Numbered from the stretch's first letter, positions 54,835-63,705 are shown. The stretch is DNA of 64,000 bases from Bacillus salacetis (GCF_003581585.1 NZ_QXIR01000011.1:54590-118589); one strand, 5' to 3'. The notes: generated by a model not told the origin, from the sequence alone. Program-made: numbers and translations.

Positions 54835-55320
54835 CTATAATACAATATCTTGATAACCCACTTCTTCTACCATTTCATCTTCGATTTTTATTCCCATTCC
54901 ATTGTCTATATCCCAGGAAACATCACAAAGTAAACCTAATCTTCTTTTTCCATTCTTTCTTACTCTTCTTACAATTAATTCAACTGGTTTTACTATTCCT
55001 TTTAAATCTGAGATAGAATCAATCTTTGGTGCAAATTGATCTGCTTCTGATTCATTACCTAACATCTCTCTATACTCTTCATAGTTCTCAATATAGTAAT
55101 CGTAGACTTGCTTTTCAGCCTCATGTATTATGTTTTTCATTTCTTGATTAAAGTTAATAAATGCTTCTCTTTGCACATTTGAAAAATCAGCATTTTCATG
55201 TGCATCAACACTTAAAAGTATTTCTCTTTCCAAATCAAACATTCTAATGGTTGTTTTCCCTCTCCAAATATTGTTTTTATATTCAAGCTTTCCAAATAAT
55301 TCATCATTAATCATAGCCAT
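54835..55320 (-). CDS. Immunity-like protein (DUF6985-type), copy 1
   Basis: A 161-residue protein. The N-terminal INDELFGKLEY, the central helix and the C-terminal WDIDNGMGIKI and VGYQDIVL are shared with the 57097 protein. I take it to be of the DUF6985/DUF2004 type, often found next to toxin tips. It lies 5 bp after an HNH-type toxin tip and should be its immunity protein. AGGAGAG precedes the ATG. No signal peptide. Confidence 0.75.
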   Translation of the reverse strand: MAMINDELFGKLEYKNNIWRGKTTIRMFDLEREILLSVDAHENADFSNVQREAFINFNQEMKNIIHEAEKQVYDYYIENYEEYREMLGNESEADQFAPKIDSISDLKGIVKPVELIVRRVRKNGKRRLGLLCDVSWDIDNGMGIKIEDEMVEEVGYQDIVL

Positions 55321-55325
55321 CCTAA

Positions 55326-55682
55326 TTACTCTCCTAACTTAACTTTTATATTATATTCTCCAACTCCACCCAAATGTTTAAAAACTCTATTGATTTTACT
55401 TGGCACCAATTGTATTGTTTCCAAGTCATTAAGTTCATGCCAAGTATATTTATTATCTTCTCGCCAATCAGCTATATCTTCTGCTGTCCATTTTTGTTCT
55501 GGTGCACTCCACTTTTTAGCCAATTCTTCATCAGCAGTCGAAAAGTTTGATTTTCTATCATTCGTCATATTTTCTAATTTAATTTCACCTTTTGAAAATG
55601 GAGAAAAGTCTGGCATTCCGTTTTTATACTCAACTCCATCAACACCAGCTTCATCAAGATATTTTTTTATTTCACCGGTCTT
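55326..55682 (-). pseudogene. Orphan HNH-nuclease toxin tip
   Basis: The frame from ATG 55616 encodes 96 residues, but in-frame coding likeness continues upstream (KTGEIKKYLDEAGVDGVEYK) to about 55682, where a REP element (55684) cuts it. The tip has the colicin-like HNH pattern: WTAEDIADWREDNKYTWHEL, then TIQLVP and KHLGG. It lacks an LXG domain and a normal start, so it is probably a silent cassette. Its immunity gene lies 5 bp downstream. Confidence 0.78.
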
Positions 55683-55683
55683 A

Positions 55684-55701
55684 ACCTGTCCCTCTGTCCC
55701 T
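55684..55701. repeat. REP half-element at the edge of the HNH tip
   Basis: ACCTGTCCCTCTGTCCCT, the complement of the common AGGGACAGAGGGACAGGT core, joins directly to the broken toxin tip. From here to 55947 there is no gene. Confidence 0.8.
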
Positions 55702-55947
55702 CATATTGGACCGTCTCCTTCACCGGAGCGAAATTTTGACTTTCAGCGAAGGACAGGATCAGAATGAAATACAGAAAAGCTTATTTGATAATCAGAGTGT
55801 TGAATCTTAATTGACGAAAACTGTTTAATTTTATTTCCGAAAAACTGTTGATTTCTACTTGACGGTTGCACCCAAGCGGAACGAGGACCTGTCCTTTGTA
55901 ACTTACGGTATAATACTTACATTATATGAAAAAGGTGGAAAGTATCT

Positions 55948-56457
55948 ATGACTGAAGTCGGTTACGTATCATTACTCAGAACAATTGGCTTAAATAATGA
56001 TGACACTTTTTCTATTGAAGATATGGGTAAAAAACTAGACGTTTTTTATGAAATAGCACAAACTATGGAGAATTTCAATCAAGAAGCTAAATTGGAAGTA
56101 GTGTCTTTAATAAGAAGCTTTGTTTCATGTGCGTGTCATTACTACCAACAACAAGGGAAATATTATTGGTCAGAAGAAAGAAATATAGACGAACTGTTTA
56201 AATTTCTAACTCTCCTGGGTGATACATTGTTTATATATGCTGCAATACAAAAGGATGCTGGAAAAAGAATTGCTGCTCCAATGGCTGCCAAAGATGGATA
56301 CGCTATATTTCCTCCAGAGCATAGACAAGTAAATGAATTTAGAAAAAAGATTTTAAACTTTCTTGGGGCTGCATTTTCATATAATATTCAAGAGACGAAT
56401 ACTATTTATGAAAGTAGTTCCTATATGTGGGGCATAACTAATTCCTATATGGACTAA
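55948..56457 (+). CDS. Hypothetical protein in the toxin array
   Basis: A 169-residue mostly helical cytosolic protein (GKKLDVFYEIAQTMENFNQEA near the start; a Cys-containing helix FVSCACHYYQQQG). The ATG follows AAAGGTGGAAAG. It is one of two plus-strand genes inside the otherwise minus-strand toxin array. I do not recognise the family; an immunity, regulatory or passenger role is possible. Confidence 0.65.
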   Translation: MTEVGYVSLLRTIGLNNDDTFSIEDMGKKLDVFYEIAQTMENFNQEAKLEVVSLIRSFVSCACHYYQQQGKYYWSEERNIDELFKFLTLLGDTLFIYAAIQKDAGKRIAAPMAAKDGYAIFPPEHRQVNEFRKKILNFLGAAFSYNIQETNTIYESSSYMWGITNSYMD

Positions 56458-56704
56458 TAACCTATTTAACAAGTAATGGTAGACACAATTAACCCATTTA
56501 ATTTCTAAAAATTTCGTGAGATGTGAAACTTGTGATTTAAACCTCAAATGAGTGTCTGTTGGGCATTTTGTTTAAAGTAACAAGCATAAAGGCAAGAGAT
56601 GTACATTATTACTTGGCGGTTTTAGGTGGGAATATTGTGGAACGACGAACCTATTCCTCTGAAACTGGAATTTCTTGTTGATAACGGTGATTGGAGGATA
56701 CAAT

Positions 56705-56899
56705 ATGTTTAAAATATTTATACCGGATGACGAATTAATAATTGTAAGAGCTAAAAAAGATTTTAGAACGAATGGTTTTAACGTTAATAAAGGGGAACTT
56801 TTCAATGCCTCAGTAAAAGAAGGGGTAATTGTAAATGGTAGTTTCGCATGTCAAATCGGCAGTCCTAGTTTCGTGGCTTGGTTTGAAATAATCGCCTAA
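56705..56899 (+). CDS. Small hypothetical protein (64 residues)
   Basis: A 64-residue beta-type protein: MFKIFIPDDELIIVRAKKDF, then VNKGELFNASVKEGVIVNG. The ATG at 56705 follows GGAGGAT at 6 nt; an upstream in-frame ATG (56675) is less likely. It resembles a small SH3-like or barrel fold by eye only. Plus strand, downstream of the 55948 gene. Confidence 0.65.
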   Translation: MFKIFIPDDELIIVRAKKDFRTNGFNVNKGELFNASVKEGVIVNGSFACQIGSPSFVAWFEIIA

Positions 56900-57007
56900 A
56901 ATACTTTTTAACTGAATTCTGAAAGCAGGGAGATATATTATGCCTTGCTTTTTTTATTTCTGTTATTACCGTTCAAATACTTAGGGGAACCAAAGTTACT
57001 CCCTTTG

Positions 57008-57041
57008 GGGACAGAGGGACAGTTCACTGTCCCTCTGTCCC
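57008..57041. repeat. REP element, perfect palindrome
   Basis: Arms GGGACAGAGGGACAG (57008-57022) and CTGTCCCTCTGTCCC (57027-57041) with a TTCA loop, a perfect 15-bp stem. It is the most symmetrical member of the GGGACAG family here and lies between convergent genes. Confidence 0.9.
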
Positions 57042-57096
57042 TAAATTTCCCATTAAAATATGGTTAAAGATTGTTATGGTATAACAAATAGTATAT

Positions 57097-57564
57097 TTAG
57101 ATTGCTACATCTTGGTACCCTACTTCATTCACCTGTTCATTCAATAAACGGAGTCCCAACCCATTTTCTATATCCCATGTACAATCAAATGTTATTCCAA
57201 TATCACGTTCATCATAAATATCCCCATACGGAACAACAATACCAACTAGGTTAATCATTTCAAGTATTTGATCAGTTGTTTCAATTTCCGGGTAATTCTC
57301 ATTGTGGTCAATATCATAACCCAATTCATGTCGCGTTTGTTTATAATAGTTTAAAATTGGTTGCAATATACTGTATTGTATTTGTTCCCATTTTTGCATC
57401 AGTGAGTTATAAGCAATATATTGTTCTTCATCAAACTTACCATCCTCTTCACCTTTTATCATAAGTGCTACCTCTGCTTCTTTTCCACAAAATTCTATAG
57501 TAGTGTACCTAGACCAACCATATTCATATTCAAGTTCACCAAAAACTGTATCATTTATTTTCAT
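57097..57564 (-). CDS. Immunity-like protein (DUF6985-type), copy 2
   Basis: A 155-residue relative of the 54835 protein: KINDTVFGELEYEYGWSRYT at the start, and TWDIENGLGLRL and VGYQDVAI at the end. It lies 21 bp after a dead HNH toxin tip (57586). The immunity gene is intact while its toxin tip carries a stop, as expected if immunity is kept against rivals. GAAAGGTGATT precedes the ATG. Confidence 0.77.
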   Translation of the reverse strand: MKINDTVFGELEYEYGWSRYTTIEFCGKEAEVALMIKGEEDGKFDEEQYIAYNSLMQKWEQIQYSILQPILNYYKQTRHELGYDIDHNENYPEIETTDQILEMINLVGIVVPYGDIYDERDIGITFDCTWDIENGLGLRLLNEQVNEVGYQDVAI

Positions 57565-57585
57565 ATTAGAATCACCTTTCTACTA

Positions 57586-57855
57586 TTATTTTTTAGCTAA
57601 TCCCCCAGGTTCAAACGCGCCTGCATTTATCTCACCTATACCACCAAGATGTCCGAATGTCTTGTTTATCTTTGATGGCACAAGTTGTATAGTTTTGACA
57701 TCGTTTAATTCATGTCATGTTAATTTATTTCTTTCTCGGTATCTTTCTATATCTCTAGCTTTTATTCCACCAGCTTCAATCCCGAAATTTCGAGCAAGAT
57801 TTGGGGAACTATTAAGCTGATCTGCTAATTTTTGTGATGCTTGAGCGAATTTTGT
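57586..57855 (-). pseudogene. HNH toxin tip inactivated by a Trp-to-stop change
   Basis: Reading the minus strand gives KLADQLNSSPNLARNF, then RERNKLT, TGA (57715-57717), HELNDVKTIQLVPSKIN and GHLGGIGEINAGAF to TAA at 57586. In the sister tip at 55326 this position is TWHELND, so TGG became TGA immediately before the His. No other lesion is seen in the tip. It has no head domain; upstream likeness fades near 57856. Confidence 0.82.
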
Positions 57856-58075
57856 TGTTGTACAAACAGAGACTCCCTACAAAAAAGCACTCGCTGCCTT
57901 TAGTTGACAATCAAGTGCTTTAAGTTCATATGTTTTTAAGTAGCATAAATTTGTAAGAATTATATTAACAGTATGACACCTTTGTAGGTCATCACTACTT
58001 CTGCATTAAACTTACGAGTTTGTACGGGTTCGTTAATTGATTCATAAGTATTCGCTGGATTAACCTCAATAGTTT

Positions 58076-58501
58076 TTAACAGTTATCAATTCCTTCTTGA
58101 AATATGTCTATTACATAATCATCGAATGTATTATACCTTGGGTTTAAATCTGTCCCTCCCCTTTCCCAACTAAATACTCTGTCATCATTAATATCTGCAC
58201 AATACATACATCTAGCAAATTCTCCCGAGTCCTCTAAAACAATTAAGTTCCTACCCAAACCTAATTTTCTCCATCTCACTGTTGCATCAACTACAGATGC
58301 TCCTAAATTATCCTGAACACCTTCAAGCTCAACTCCACATATCCCCCCCGAACCATATTTCTTTATAAAATCGCGATAACTTCGAGGAAATTTAATTCTA
58401 AGTTTTTCTTCAGCCTTATTAATATATTCTTCTGATACTTCTCCAAAAAAGTCATCTTCTACACCATAATTTTCAATCATCTTAATAATTCTTTCATCCA
58501 T
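58076..58501 (-). CDS. SMI1/KNR4-family immunity protein (locus 2)
   Basis: A 141-residue SUKH-superfamily protein: EYINKAEEKLRIKFPRSYRDFI, then KYGSGGICGVELEGV, then a conserved DSGEFARCMY segment. It lies 18 bp downstream of the full-length LHH toxin and should be its immunity protein. It is related to the 38114 protein over the whole length. Confidence 0.87.
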   Translation of the reverse strand: MDERIIKMIENYGVEDDFFGEVSEEYINKAEEKLRIKFPRSYRDFIKKYGSGGICGVELEGVQDNLGASVVDATVRWRKLGLGRNLIVLEDSGEFARCMYCADINDDRVFSWERGGTDLNPRYNTFDDYVIDIFQEGIDNC

Positions 58502-58519
58502 AGATTAAACTCACTCCTA

Positions 58520-60367
58520 TTATTCACTAGCACGCATTTTCCAATAGTTACTTCTAAAATTATTATACATTTTTTCAAGTTCTGGATTATTCCTAAAACT
58601 ATTTCCATTTTCAATCAAACCATGTAGCATCGAATCATATTTATCATGAGTAAACTCCGCAATTTCAACCATTCCACCAGGTTCTTTTTGAATTAAATGG
58701 TGTAATTCAACTTTACTTTCCACCCCATCATTTACAATATATGGTGATTTCCCCTTTTTCATTAATTCTCCATTCGATTTTCCTAGTGCCTTCGGATTAT
58801 TAGGTACATAATTCTTATCAATCTCAATTTGGTACACTCTTCTGGATACATCTACTTTCTTTCCACCAACTTTAACTGTTCCTTTTACTTCTACAGCAGT
58901 GTACTTATCAGCCAGCCAATCTAACTCAATCTGTTCAGAAGATAATCTTTTGGATTTAAGCCCATCAACTTTTTCCGTAACCCTCTCACCCTGCGAAACC
59001 TTCCCCTTCCCAGGAATCACAACATGCCCCTTTTCATTCAACAAAACCCTGCCCATCCTGGAAAAAACATCAGATTGAACAGCCTTGGAGATCGGTCCAG
59101 CTGCTACTTTCTGATAGGTCTTGTCGATGGCGGTTTTAATTTTATCCGGGTTCAGGACGTTTCTGGTTTTTCTGAAAAGGTCCTTCAGATGCGAGGAAAG
59201 CCTGTCCAGTTCCATTGCCCGCTTTCCGCTGCGGGAAGAAAGCAGGTTATGAACGGTGTCTTCCACTTTTCCGAAGGTGCTTTTGACTCCGTTCTTGATG
59301 GAACTCTTAATTTTGGCGGTGGTCAGGACGTTGTAAGGGACGTCCGGTTTGGAATTCATTTTGCCGGCTTTGCCCACTATGCTGACTTTGTCTACACCCC
59401 TGGTTCCGAAAATGGATGCGGCGATATAGGTTTCCGCATAGGAGGAGTACCTGGCTCTGCTTCGTATATCTCCATTGACGACATCCTCTTCATAGGATTG
59501 CTTCAGGTCATTCCAAATGTACTTGGCGGTGTCGATGGGATGCAGAACAGTATTGATAGCTCCCTTGAATAATCCGATCGGATCCGTGAACAGGGCGATG
59601 AGTGAGTCGGCCAGGCCGCTCACGATATCGACGATGGCAAAGAAACTTCCTTCCAACGTTCCAAGGAACTGAGAGGATTTCTGCGACAGCCATACAGAGG
59701 CAAGCTCTGATAATTTTGTTAGAAACGACGATTCATCGAGAATCATTTTTTTATTTTTCTCTATTATACCAATCTTTCCTTCTTGAAAAATAGTTTGAAG
59801 CTGTGTGATTTCCTGCGTCATGGAGTGGACTTGCTTTTCTAAAGAAGAGAGGGAAGATGTCTGTGTATGGTCGAATTCGAGCAGTTTTTCTATGCTTCGC
59901 TCTTTTTCCCGCTGGGCGAAGGCCGCTTGTTGCAGAAACGGTCCATCCTGTATCCTTGGAACGGAAACGATATCCGATACGCTCCGCAGTGCAGCGTTTG
60001 CCTCACTCGTCAGGTCCATCGTCGTCTGCCTAGCGCGTTGAATACCTTGCTCGACATCGCCTTCCAGGAAGCTCTGCCTGATGAACCCGGCAGGCGAAGG
60101 CTCAAGGGAATAAAGGGCTTCTGTCATCTGTCTTAGGACGGATTGGTAGTCTGATAGGAACAGCTGGTACTTTTCCAGCATGGGAAGATGCTTGCTTCGG
60201 TAAAAATCACGGATTGCCTCCCCGCCTTCTCCCTTGAAAGCCTCATCCAGATTAACCACGTCTGTGACAGCCTTTTCAATCTGTTCCACCTGATCTTTCT
60301 GGGAGGACAAGGTTTCCTCCATATCTTTCAACCCACTATGAAAGGCTTCCACATTTAGTATTTTCAT
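58520..60367 (-). CDS. LXG-domain type VII secreted toxin with LHH nuclease tip
   Basis: A 615-residue effector. The LXG domain (1 to about 205) and backbone (to VVIPGKGKVSQGERV near residue 475) are nearly identical to the 41569 toxin; the tip is different. It has KVGGKKVDVSRRVYQIEID, then KVELHHLIQKEPGGMVEI, the LHH class of the HNH/endonuclease-VII superfamily, so it probably cuts DNA in competitor cells after type VII export. Helper DUF5344 lies 11 bp upstream and SMI1 immunity 18 bp downstream, giving a complete unit. Confidence 0.92.
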   Translation of the reverse strand: MKILNVEAFHSGLKDMEETLSSQKDQVEQIEKAVTDVVNLDEAFKGEGGEAIRDFYRSKHLPMLEKYQLFLSDYQSVLRQMTEALYSLEPSPAGFIRQSFLEGDVEQGIQRARQTTMDLTSEANAALRSVSDIVSVPRIQDGPFLQQAAFAQREKERSIEKLLEFDHTQTSSLSSLEKQVHSMTQEITQLQTIFQEGKIGIIEKNKKMILDESSFLTKLSELASVWLSQKSSQFLGTLEGSFFAIVDIVSGLADSLIALFTDPIGLFKGAINTVLHPIDTAKYIWNDLKQSYEEDVVNGDIRSRARYSSYAETYIAASIFGTRGVDKVSIVGKAGKMNSKPDVPYNVLTTAKIKSSIKNGVKSTFGKVEDTVHNLLSSRSGKRAMELDRLSSHLKDLFRKTRNVLNPDKIKTAIDKTYQKVAAGPISKAVQSDVFSRMGRVLLNEKGHVVIPGKGKVSQGERVTEKVDGLKSKRLSSEQIELDWLADKYTAVEVKGTVKVGGKKVDVSRRVYQIEIDKNYVPNNPKALGKSNGELMKKGKSPYIVNDGVESKVELHHLIQKEPGGMVEIAEFTHDKYDSMLHGLIENGNSFRNNPELEKMYNNFRSNYWKMRASE

Positions 60368-60378
60368 AGAGTGCCTCC

Positions 60379-60660
60379 CTACCGGCTCAAGGTGATCATA
60401 GAAGAAAGGGAATGATCCGTCTCTTCCATGGTTTCTACGGACTGTTTGGCAGCCGCTTGATTTTCCAGTAGCAGCTGTTTATAGCTCTCAAGCATTTGCT
60501 GACATTGTTCGTTCAGTTCATTCATCTTATCAATTACCTGCAGTTGGTTATCTCCGCCAATCTGTCTTGGATAGTGCGAGTTCCAGGCATCCAACGTCTG
60601 TCTAAGCGTCGAAAGGGCTCTTTCCGTCTCATTGTACTGAATCTTGATTTCAGCGGCCAT
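60379..60660 (-). CDS. DUF5344 (YwqI-like) LXG helper protein
   Basis: A 93-residue helical protein of WXG100 size: AEIKIQYNETERALSTLRQT, then LNEQCQQMLESYKQLLLENQ. Such proteins form a hairpin pair with LXG domains and aid type VII export. It directly precedes the toxin gene (11-bp gap), with AAGAAAGGATC as ribosome-binding site. The copy in locus 1 is broken. I see no DUF5082 (YwqH-like) partner beside it. Confidence 0.88.
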   Translation of the reverse strand: MAAEIKIQYNETERALSTLRQTLDAWNSHYPRQIGGDNQLQVIDKMNELNEQCQQMLESYKQLLLENQAAAKQSVETMEETDHSLSSMITLSR

Positions 60661-61026
60661 TTGATCGATCCTTTCTTATTAAATATAAAAATTAATTCCA
60701 AAAACACCTATAAAATTCCAATTTATAAATATAGTACCATCGTTTCCCAAGGCATTCTATTTTCAACTTTAAATCTAGCAAAAACAGGTAAATAAACCCT
60801 GGACTTTAGCATCATTATATAAGATGTAAACGCTAAACTAATGTCTTTGCTCTATAAGATGACAACATTATATCCCCTTCTCCAGACCTTCAGAATACTA
60901 CAATTATTGAAGCTACAAGGGAGGCAAGGAGTGAAAAAGTGGATGATACATTCAAAGATACATGAACTTATTAAAGCGGGACTTAGCAAAGCAGCTAATT
61001 CAACAATGGTCGGGTGAACAAATTTC

Positions 61027-61642
61027 TTATTCACTGTTTGTCAAACTGCCAACCAAGTTCTCTGCTAGGATTGGAGATGTTATCCTTTCCTCATACTCAC
61101 CAAGTAACGGAGCTGCAGTACTTCTCCCTCTTTAGCGATAGTTCCCCTTCATAGTAATCCAGTAGAACTTTTCCATTCATAAATACAGGAGCTGTTAACT
61201 TGTCATTTTTATAGTAGGGAAAACTACTCCAGGGATAATGTTACGGTCGCTTAACCATTCTGGCTTCTACCGGATTAAGATGAATATAACGGCTGACCTC
61301 CAGCATCCCTTCTTTGCTGTCAATGACCTTGTCGTAAAAGCGCTTTTCATAAACATGACCTGTGAGCCGGTATTTCGTATTATAGTAATTGGCATATCGC
61401 TTATTGATAAGGCCCATGATCTTAGAAAGAGATATCTTCTTTGAACGCAGCTGCAAATGGTAATGGTTATTCATGAGGCAAAAGGAGGCAATCTCAAAGG
61501 GATATTTTTCGTGGATTTGATAGAGGATGTGGAGAAAAGCTTGAAAATCGTCTTCATCCCGGAAAAGCGGATCCCTGCGGTTTCCCCGGGTCACAATGTG
61601 ATAGAAGCGTTCAGGTATATGGACTCTCTTTTTGAAAGGCAT
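61027..61642 (-). pseudogene. RAYT (REP-associated Y1 transposase), interrupted
   Basis: The frame from ATG 61642 gives 133 residues with HVPER-like start, TRGNRRDPLF, the HUH motif in CLMNNHYHLQL, the Tyr-containing GHVYEKRFYDK and YIHLNPVEARMVKRP, then TAA (61241-61243). The same frame goes on HYPWSSFPYYKND.. to 61097, as in complete RAYTs, so a single Glu/Gln-to-TAA change interrupts it. A one-base shift near 61098 seems to extend likeness to 61027. It is a Y1/HUH single-strand transposase that would mobilise REP elements; probably inactive now. It starts right after the yifB fragment. Confidence 0.87.
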
Positions 61643-61644
61643 AC

Positions 61645-62238
61645 TTATTTTTCCCTCGCAATCAAATGTGGTTTATTCATGTCCCACCTTCTCAGTTTCA
61701 TTGCTTCCCAGATAGCTCCATCCGATAGTTGTTCCTCTCCTGCTAAATCTGAAATGGTTCTCGCTAGCCGGATAATCTTGATTTGCACGCGATTGCTCCA
61801 GTTTTGCTTGGAGGAGACGCGAGTGAGCAGTTGTCTCTGTTCATTTGAAAGTGGACTGGCGGCCATCATTTTTTCAAAAGGGACTTTGTTATTGGACACT
61901 TCTTCTCCGTACCGATCCAACTGCTTCAAGCTGGCTGCCTCTACTCGCTTCCTTATATCAGCCGAAGATTCCTTCACATGGGATAGCTTATTGACATTCA
62001 CCGATTGCAAAGATAAGAGAATATCCATCCGGTCATAAATAGGACCTGACAACCGATTTTTGTAGGCTTGGATTTGTTTTTGGGAACAGGTGCAGTAATG
62101 ATGAGGCGATCCGAGGTATCCACAAGGACAAGGGTTCATGGCTAACAATAGGATAAAAGAAGAGGGATACGTCACAGTGGAATGGGCCCTGCTAATCGTT
62201 ACCTCACCTGTTTCAAGAGGCTGGCGGAGCATCGCCGT
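61645..62238 (-). pseudogene. yifB/comM 3' fragment (Mg-chelatase-like AAA+)
   Basis: The last ~198 residues match the C-terminal half of YifB/ComM proteins: LTAMLRQPLETGEVTISRA, the MNPCPCGYLG motif and YDRMDILLSL. The N-terminal half with Walker A is missing; the first ~27 residues of the open frame (to 62319) are unrelated hydrophobic sequence, so the break is near 62238. A broken gene end next to the RAYT suggests a rearrangement here. Confidence 0.83.
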
Positions 62239-62378
62239 GAGGACGTATGGATAAAAATATGCAAAATATATCCCCACTATAACAATAAAAAAATGCCCAC
62301 CACGTATAGTGATGAGCAAGATTAAACGAGTTTCTTCTATTAAAATTGTTTACCATTTTCCTATTCGTAATTGAATCG

Positions 62379-63227
62379 TTAGTTTAGAAAGTCCTTTTTT
62401 ACACTGCCCAACTCTTCCTTTAAAGATTTCCTCATAGCCTTTAGCATTTCCCTCATTCTTTTATTGTAATGTTTAACCTTAGTATCGTCTGAAGTAAATG
62501 CTGCAATTAAAACAGGAATTAATTCATCTTGGAATTTGATAGACTCCTCGACTAGCTTATAACATTCTTTCTCTGTTCTTTCGTTAATGAAATCTTCACC
62601 TTCGACAGTTACAATATGTTCAAAAATCTTAGTGAATACAAAAACTGTAAAGAAACGAACAAGTAGAGGATAATTTTCCTTTTCAATTGTAAAACACAAA
62701 TTCTTATCAAGATAATAATTTACTATGCCAAAATTGCTGTGAGCAAAAGGAGATAGGAAACCATAAAACGTATAATAATACTGTTTATCTTTACCTGTTT
62801 TAAATCCACTTGGATTTATTAGCTCCCCCACTTTTTCCCCTTCTCGATTAAATATCTCTCCTTCGTCTCGAACATTATATTCAGCAAAGAACAAATTTAA
62901 AGGAAAGGTTATCAACTGGTCAATAAATTCTTCATTTTCGTTAAGGTATCTGCTGCTCAAGTAATTTTCAAACATACTTCTTATCAGTATCAGGGCATCT
63001 TCGTTATGACCCATTTTTAGTAATTCTCTAATACTAATCAATGTTTTAGTGCTTTTAGTAAAGTTAAAGTACTCATGATCATAGGTAAACTTTGAGTTGT
63101 TTTCCCCTGTCATTAACATCTCAGTATATCCGTACAGGTGTGCCGCATAATCCACAAAGTCACGTGATCTAAAAATAAACTTGTTTATTAACTTATCAAG
63201 CTCTTTTATGTACAGCTCCTTACTCAT
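62379..63227 (-). CDS. DUF5677-like hypothetical protein
   Basis: A 282-residue helical protein: SIRELLKMGHNEDALILIRS, then FENYLSSRYLNEN in the middle, a pattern seen in DUF5677-type proteins of unknown role. Very few transmembrane or catalytic features are visible. AAGGGGTGATC precedes the ATG. It lies 13 bp downstream of the 63241 gene and is probably cotranscribed with it. Confidence 0.65.
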   Translation of the reverse strand: MSKELYIKELDKLINKFIFRSRDFVDYAAHLYGYTEMLMTGENNSKFTYDHEYFNFTKSTKTLISIRELLKMGHNEDALILIRSMFENYLSSRYLNENEEFIDQLITFPLNLFFAEYNVRDEGEIFNREGEKVGELINPSGFKTGKDKQYYYTFYGFLSPFAHSNFGIVNYYLDKNLCFTIEKENYPLLVRFFTVFVFTKIFEHIVTVEGEDFINERTEKECYKLVEESIKFQDELIPVLIAAFTSDDTKVKHYNKRMREMLKAMRKSLKEELGSVKKDFLN

Positions 63228-63240
63228 TATTGATCACCCC

Positions 63241-63705
63241 TTAGTACTGACGAATGATTTTAACGCCTAGCTTCTTACGCTTACGACATTGCTTTTTAAA
63301 TTCCTTAGCCGCTTCTTTACTCCCTATTATAGTAAGAGTTGTGGCAAGTTCATCTTTATTGATAGATCGATACAAAGCGTTAATTTTCCGCTTAATATAA
63401 TTTGCAAAGTAAAATGTAAGAATGGCTCTATTACATTCAAAGTCTTTATTCTTTATAAACCAGTCAACTAATCGTTCAACATGAATTTCATCCGGCATTA
63501 GAAAAGCCCCATCGAGATATTGAGCTGAGCCAATAACGGTATCGACGGTGTTGGTTGCTGACATAACACAACTTGCACCTAGATGATCATAGTGCTCTTG
63601 CCCTGCATATTGAACAGCATAATGTTTAACTAGTTTGATTGCTTCGTCCATATCAGTTTTAATTGTTTGTATATCCTCTGGTGTAAGTTTGATAGCTTCA
63701 CTCAT
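63241..63705 (-). CDS. Hypothetical protein
   Basis: A 154-residue protein starting MSEAIKLTPEDIQTIKTDMD, with a helical middle and a very basic C-terminus (KEFKKQCRKRKKLGVKI). The open frame extends to 63786, but AAGGGGAA supports ATG 63705. No family recognised. It begins a two-gene unit with 62379. Confidence 0.6.
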   Translation of the reverse strand: MSEAIKLTPEDIQTIKTDMDEAIKLVKHYAVQYAGQEHYDHLGASCVMSATNTVDTVIGSAQYLDGAFLMPDEIHVERLVDWFIKNKDFECNRAILTFYFANYIKRKINALYRSINKDELATTLTIIGSKEAAKEFKKQCRKRKKLGVKIIRQY

